DNA from: Asanoa hainanensis
GTDB taxonomy: Bacteria; Actinomycetota; Actinomycetes; Mycobacteriales; Micromonosporaceae
Reading direction: 5' to 3'
NCBI RefSeq assembly: GCF_900188485.1
Contig: NZ_FZPH01000021.1
Span: 12,211 to 76,210, forward strand
DNA length: 64,000 nucleotides
Of the stretch, positions 63,675 to 64,000 are shown piece by piece. Under the pieces are notes generated by a model, which saw only the letters and a program-made list of their open reading frames with translations, ran no database searches and was not told where the DNA came from. How positions within the stretch are numbered: position 1 is the stretch's first letter; each line of letters begins with the position of its first letter. The translations under genes and the position numbers were made by a program.

Positions 63675-64000
63675 CCACCACCGGCGATGATCCGGTCGGC
63701 CGCCTGGGATGCCTGCTCGATCGGGATCGCGAACCCGATCCCGATCGAGCCGCCGCCTTCCAGCGACGCGATCGCCGTGTTGACCCCGACGACCTCGCCG
63801 CTCCCGTTGACCAGCGGCCCGCCGGAGTTGCCGGGGTTGATCGAGGCGTCGGTCTGGATCGCCGTCTGGCGCCGGCCCTTCGGCAGCTTCACCTCGCGGT
63901 CGAGCGCGCTGACGATGCCGGCGGTGACCGTCCCGGACAGCCCGAGCGGTGACCCGACGGCGATCACGGGCTCACCCACCTGGGTCGTGCCGGTCTTGGC
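63671..64000 (-). CDS. Trypsin-like serine protease (HtrA/DegP type), partial
   Basis: The 3' end of a gene that continues beyond the right edge; 109 residues are visible. They contain [31 protein letters not shown] and the catalytic Ser loop [17 protein letters not shown], ending [24 protein letters not shown]. HtrA proteases usually continue with a PDZ domain; this one stops right after the protease domain. Its stop overlaps that of the converging hydrolase. Confidence 0.92.
   Translation of the reverse strand, partial: AKTGTTQVGEPVIAVGSPLGLSGTVTAGIVSALDREVKLPKGRRQTAIQTDASINPGNSGGPLVNGSGEVVGVNTAIASLEGGGSIGIGFAIPIEQASQAADRIIAGGG

Overview
The window is chromosomal DNA from a high-GC actinomycete, most likely of the family Micromonosporaceae or a close relative. 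The evidence is very high G+C, many GTG starts, 4-bp ATGA/GTGA stop-start overlaps, CU044_5270/ECF-sigma and DUF574 methyltransferase genes, a HU protein with a histone-like Lys/Ala tail, and gene order. From memory of mycobacterial maps, the core genes follow the order of the M. tuberculosis block Rv2918c to Rv2993c: glnD-glnB-amt-ftsY-smc-mutM-rnc-(DUF177)-sepIVA-coaD-rsmD-recG-(DAK)-thiL-ddl-gpsA-cofC-ppk-mutT1-hup-leuD-leuC-ndgR-tRNA-FAH. No phage, transposase or CRISPR array is visible.

Layout. 1-3.7 kb: a 7-bp tandem repeat, then an ABC exporter plus NarL-type two-component system. 3.8-8.8 kb: the nitrogen operon amtB-glnB-glnD with a GlnR-like operator, and a phosphotransferase. 8.9-17.8 kb: ftsY and smc, separated by a PhoD-like phosphatase, a DUF664 protein, a MazEF-like toxin-antitoxin pair and a HAD hydrolase. 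18-22.5 kb: a secreted CAP-domain protein and a three-gene, translationally coupled cassette resembling a minimal Pel-type exopolysaccharide system (PelF-like glycosyltransferase, multi-span PelG-like protein, Spherulin-4/GH135-like hydrolase). 22.5-27.7 kb: mutM-rnc-plsX-rpmF-DUF177-sepIVA and coaD-rsmD. 28-38.4 kb: accessory genes, including an LPXTG surface protein, YceI, a decayed flavin amine oxidase, the DUF3515/AsnC/thiL group, an ECF sigma pair, a GNAT, rpmB, an epimerase, a 580-bp region of degenerate repeats and two paralogous PH-like membrane proteins. 38.4-53 kb: a FakA/DAK2 protein with an internal repeat, recG, HIT, ddl, DUF4177, a cystathionine-lyase family enzyme, gpsA-plsC, cofC fused to a cold-shock-like domain, ppk, CYTH-CHAD and NUDIX-phosphatase. 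53-64 kb: a membrane EEP nuclease/phosphatase, hup, leuCD, an NdgR-like regulator, tRNA-Glu and tRNA-Gln, a FAH-family enzyme, a DUF574 methyltransferase, two conserved hypotheticals, a CGNR regulator divergent from an alpha/beta hydrolase, and the 3' part of a trypsin-like protease.

How it works together. The conserved blocks handle nitrogen sensing (PII, its modifier and the ammonium channel), protein targeting and chromosome organisation, phospholipid precursors (PlsX, GpsA, PlsC), DNA repair, cofactors (CoA, thiamine, F420), peptidoglycan precursor synthesis, polyphosphate metabolism and leucine biosynthesis. Lineage-specific genes sit between these blocks. The most interesting are the Pel-like cassette between smc and mutM, the CofC fusion, the degenerate repeats at 36.6-37.2 kb and the twin operator at 62.8 kb. 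All functional calls rest on reading the translations and known motifs. No database search was run.
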